This document shows, piece by piece, positions 4,886 through 5,517 of a stretch of DNA of 5,517 nucleotides. The stretch's first letter is position 1. Every line of letters begins with the position of its first letter. Position numbers and translations under genes: made by a program. This DNA comes from Spirochaetota bacterium (GTDB taxonomy: Bacteria; Spirochaetota; Spirochaetia; DTKZ01). Under the pieces are notes generated by a model. It was not told the DNA's origin and ran no database searches. It saw only the letters and a list, made by a program, of their open reading frames with translations. The stretch is from positions 1 through 5,517 of the forward strand of contig JAKQWJ010000142.1 in the NCBI GenBank assembly GCA_029562045.1, read 5' to 3'.

Positions 4886-5517
4886 ATGGGAGTCAAAACA
4901 TTCAAAGGGGGAACGCATCCGCCGGAACGCAAAGAGGCGGCCAAGGACGCGCCCATCGAATCTCATCTTTCCCCCAAGCAGGTGGTTATCCATCTGAACC
5001 AGCACACCGGCTCTCCCAACCAGCCTCTGGTCAAGGTGGGGGACGCGGTGGTCCGGGGACAGAAGATCGCTTCCAGTGACGGGCGGCTTTCCATACCTCA
5101 CCACGCCTCCATCTGCGGGGTGGTCAAACGCATCGAACCCCGCCCCCAGTCCAATCTGCTGGACGGAATGGCGGTGGTCATCGAAGCCAACGGCAGCGGC
5201 GAGACCGCCTTCATGCCGCCCCTGGACCCCTTCTCCTGCACCCGGGAGGAGGCCATCCAGCGGATCAAGGAAGCGGGCATCGTCGGCATGGGAGGGGCGG
5301 GTTTCCCCACCTGGATGAAGCTCTCCCCGCCCCCCACCAAACCCATCGACGTCGTCATCGCCAACGGGGCGGAGTGCGAACCCTTCCTTACCGTGGACTA
5401 CCGCACCATGCTGGAAAACCCCGGTCCCCTGGTCTACGGCCTGGCGGTCTGCCTGAAGGTCCTGAACGTCACCCGGGGCGTCATCGCCCTGGAGGACAAC
5501 AAGGCCGATGTGGTCCC
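4886..5517 (+). CDS. rnfC: Rnf electron-transport complex subunit C, N-terminal part, 3'-truncated
   Basis: RnfC is the cytoplasmic, NADH-side subunit of the Rnf complex, which couples ferredoxin:NAD+ electron transfer to Na+ or H+ movement across the inner membrane. The frame is open to the window end (210 full codons, about half of a typical RnfC). The N-terminus has the family opening FKGGTHPPE (6-14), then a lipoyl-like sandwich domain with LVKVGDAVVRGQKIA (48-61). Next comes the NADH/FMN-binding domain related to the 51-kDa complex I subunit: GMGGAGFPT (134-142) and NGAECEPFLTVDYR (160-173). The SLBB and two-[4Fe-4S] domains would lie beyond the window. The start is well defined by an in-frame TAA 18 bases upstream and AAGGAG at 4869-4874. 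rnfC appears first in its operon, as in rnfCDGEAB-type clusters, with a promoter candidate at 4743-4771. NqrA and electron-bifurcating NADH dehydrogenases are less likely given the KGGxHPPE opening. Confidence 0.95.
   Translation, partial: MGVKTFKGGTHPPERKEAAKDAPIESHLSPKQVVIHLNQHTGSPNQPLVKVGDAVVRGQKIASSDGRLSIPHHASICGVVKRIEPRPQSNLLDGMAVVIEANGSGETAFMPPLDPFSCTREEAIQRIKEAGIVGMGGAGFPTWMKLSPPPTKPIDVVIANGAECEPFLTVDYRTMLENPGPLVYGLAVCLKVLNVTRGVIALEDNKADVV

Noticed and set aside
4876..5079. ATG 4876 frame overlapping the start of rnfC
   Set aside because: The ATG is one base from the ribosome site, the product has no RnfC similarity, and it ends inside rnfC.
5076..5364. Short plus- and minus-strand open frames inside rnfC
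   Set aside because: They are shadows of the rnfC frame, which is continuous and motif-rich from 4886 to the window end.
1..5517. Mobile element, CRISPR array, tRNA or rRNA
   Set aside because: No transposase or integrase motifs, no spaced direct repeats and no tRNA- or rRNA-like sequence were seen on either strand.

Overview
This is a GC-rich window with coding third positions dominated by G/C. It holds six protein genes, two of them cut by the window edges. The content (an Rnf-type electron-transport subunit, a long-chain acyl-CoA synthetase, a standalone LUD-domain protein, TypA) suggests an anaerobic bacterium. Spirochaetota or a Desulfobacterota-like lineage would fit, but the phylum cannot be decided from this sequence alone.

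Layout. 1-910 (+): the C-terminal half of a long-chain acyl-CoA synthetase. 911-961: a short convergent gap with GC-rich hairpins. 962-2773 (-): the ribosome-associated GTPase TypA/BipA. 2804-3316 (-): a 170-residue HD-domain protein, 30 bp upstream of typA and in the same reading frame. 3317-3496: a 180-bp gap with a strong GC hairpin, a perfect 10-bp palindrome and a weak promoter candidate. 3497-4141 (-): a LUD-domain protein with four C-terminal cysteines. 4143-4595 (-): a YhcH/YjgK/YiaL-family protein, whose stop is 1 bp from the LUD start. 4596-4885: a divergent regulatory region. 4886-5517 (+): the N-terminal 210 codons of rnfC, still open at the window end.

Transcription. The four minus-strand genes run yhcH-family -> LUD -> HD -> typA. 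The first two are almost certainly co-translated. HD and typA form a second tight pair that may have its own promoter in the 3317-3496 gap. The 4596-4885 region carries back-to-back sigma70-like promoters, both with exact 17-bp spacers: TTGCCC/CATAAT for the yhcH-family gene and TTGACG/TAGCAT for rnfC. The rnfC promoter would give a leader of about 108 nt. That leader contains a foldable element and a possible 14-codon leader ORF whose stop codon overlaps the rnfC Shine-Dalgarno sequence.

Function. rnfC probably opens an rnf operon (a membrane ferredoxin:NAD+ oxidoreductase) that continues past the window. The minus-strand genes combine a presumed sugar-anomerase-like protein, a LUD protein of unknown substrate, an HD phosphohydrolase-like protein and a translation GTPase. 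I see no phage, transposon, CRISPR, rRNA or tRNA sequence. The window is mostly ordinary chromosome. The least explained parts are the rnfC leader, the hairpins in the divergent region, and an unusual G5 element in TypA.
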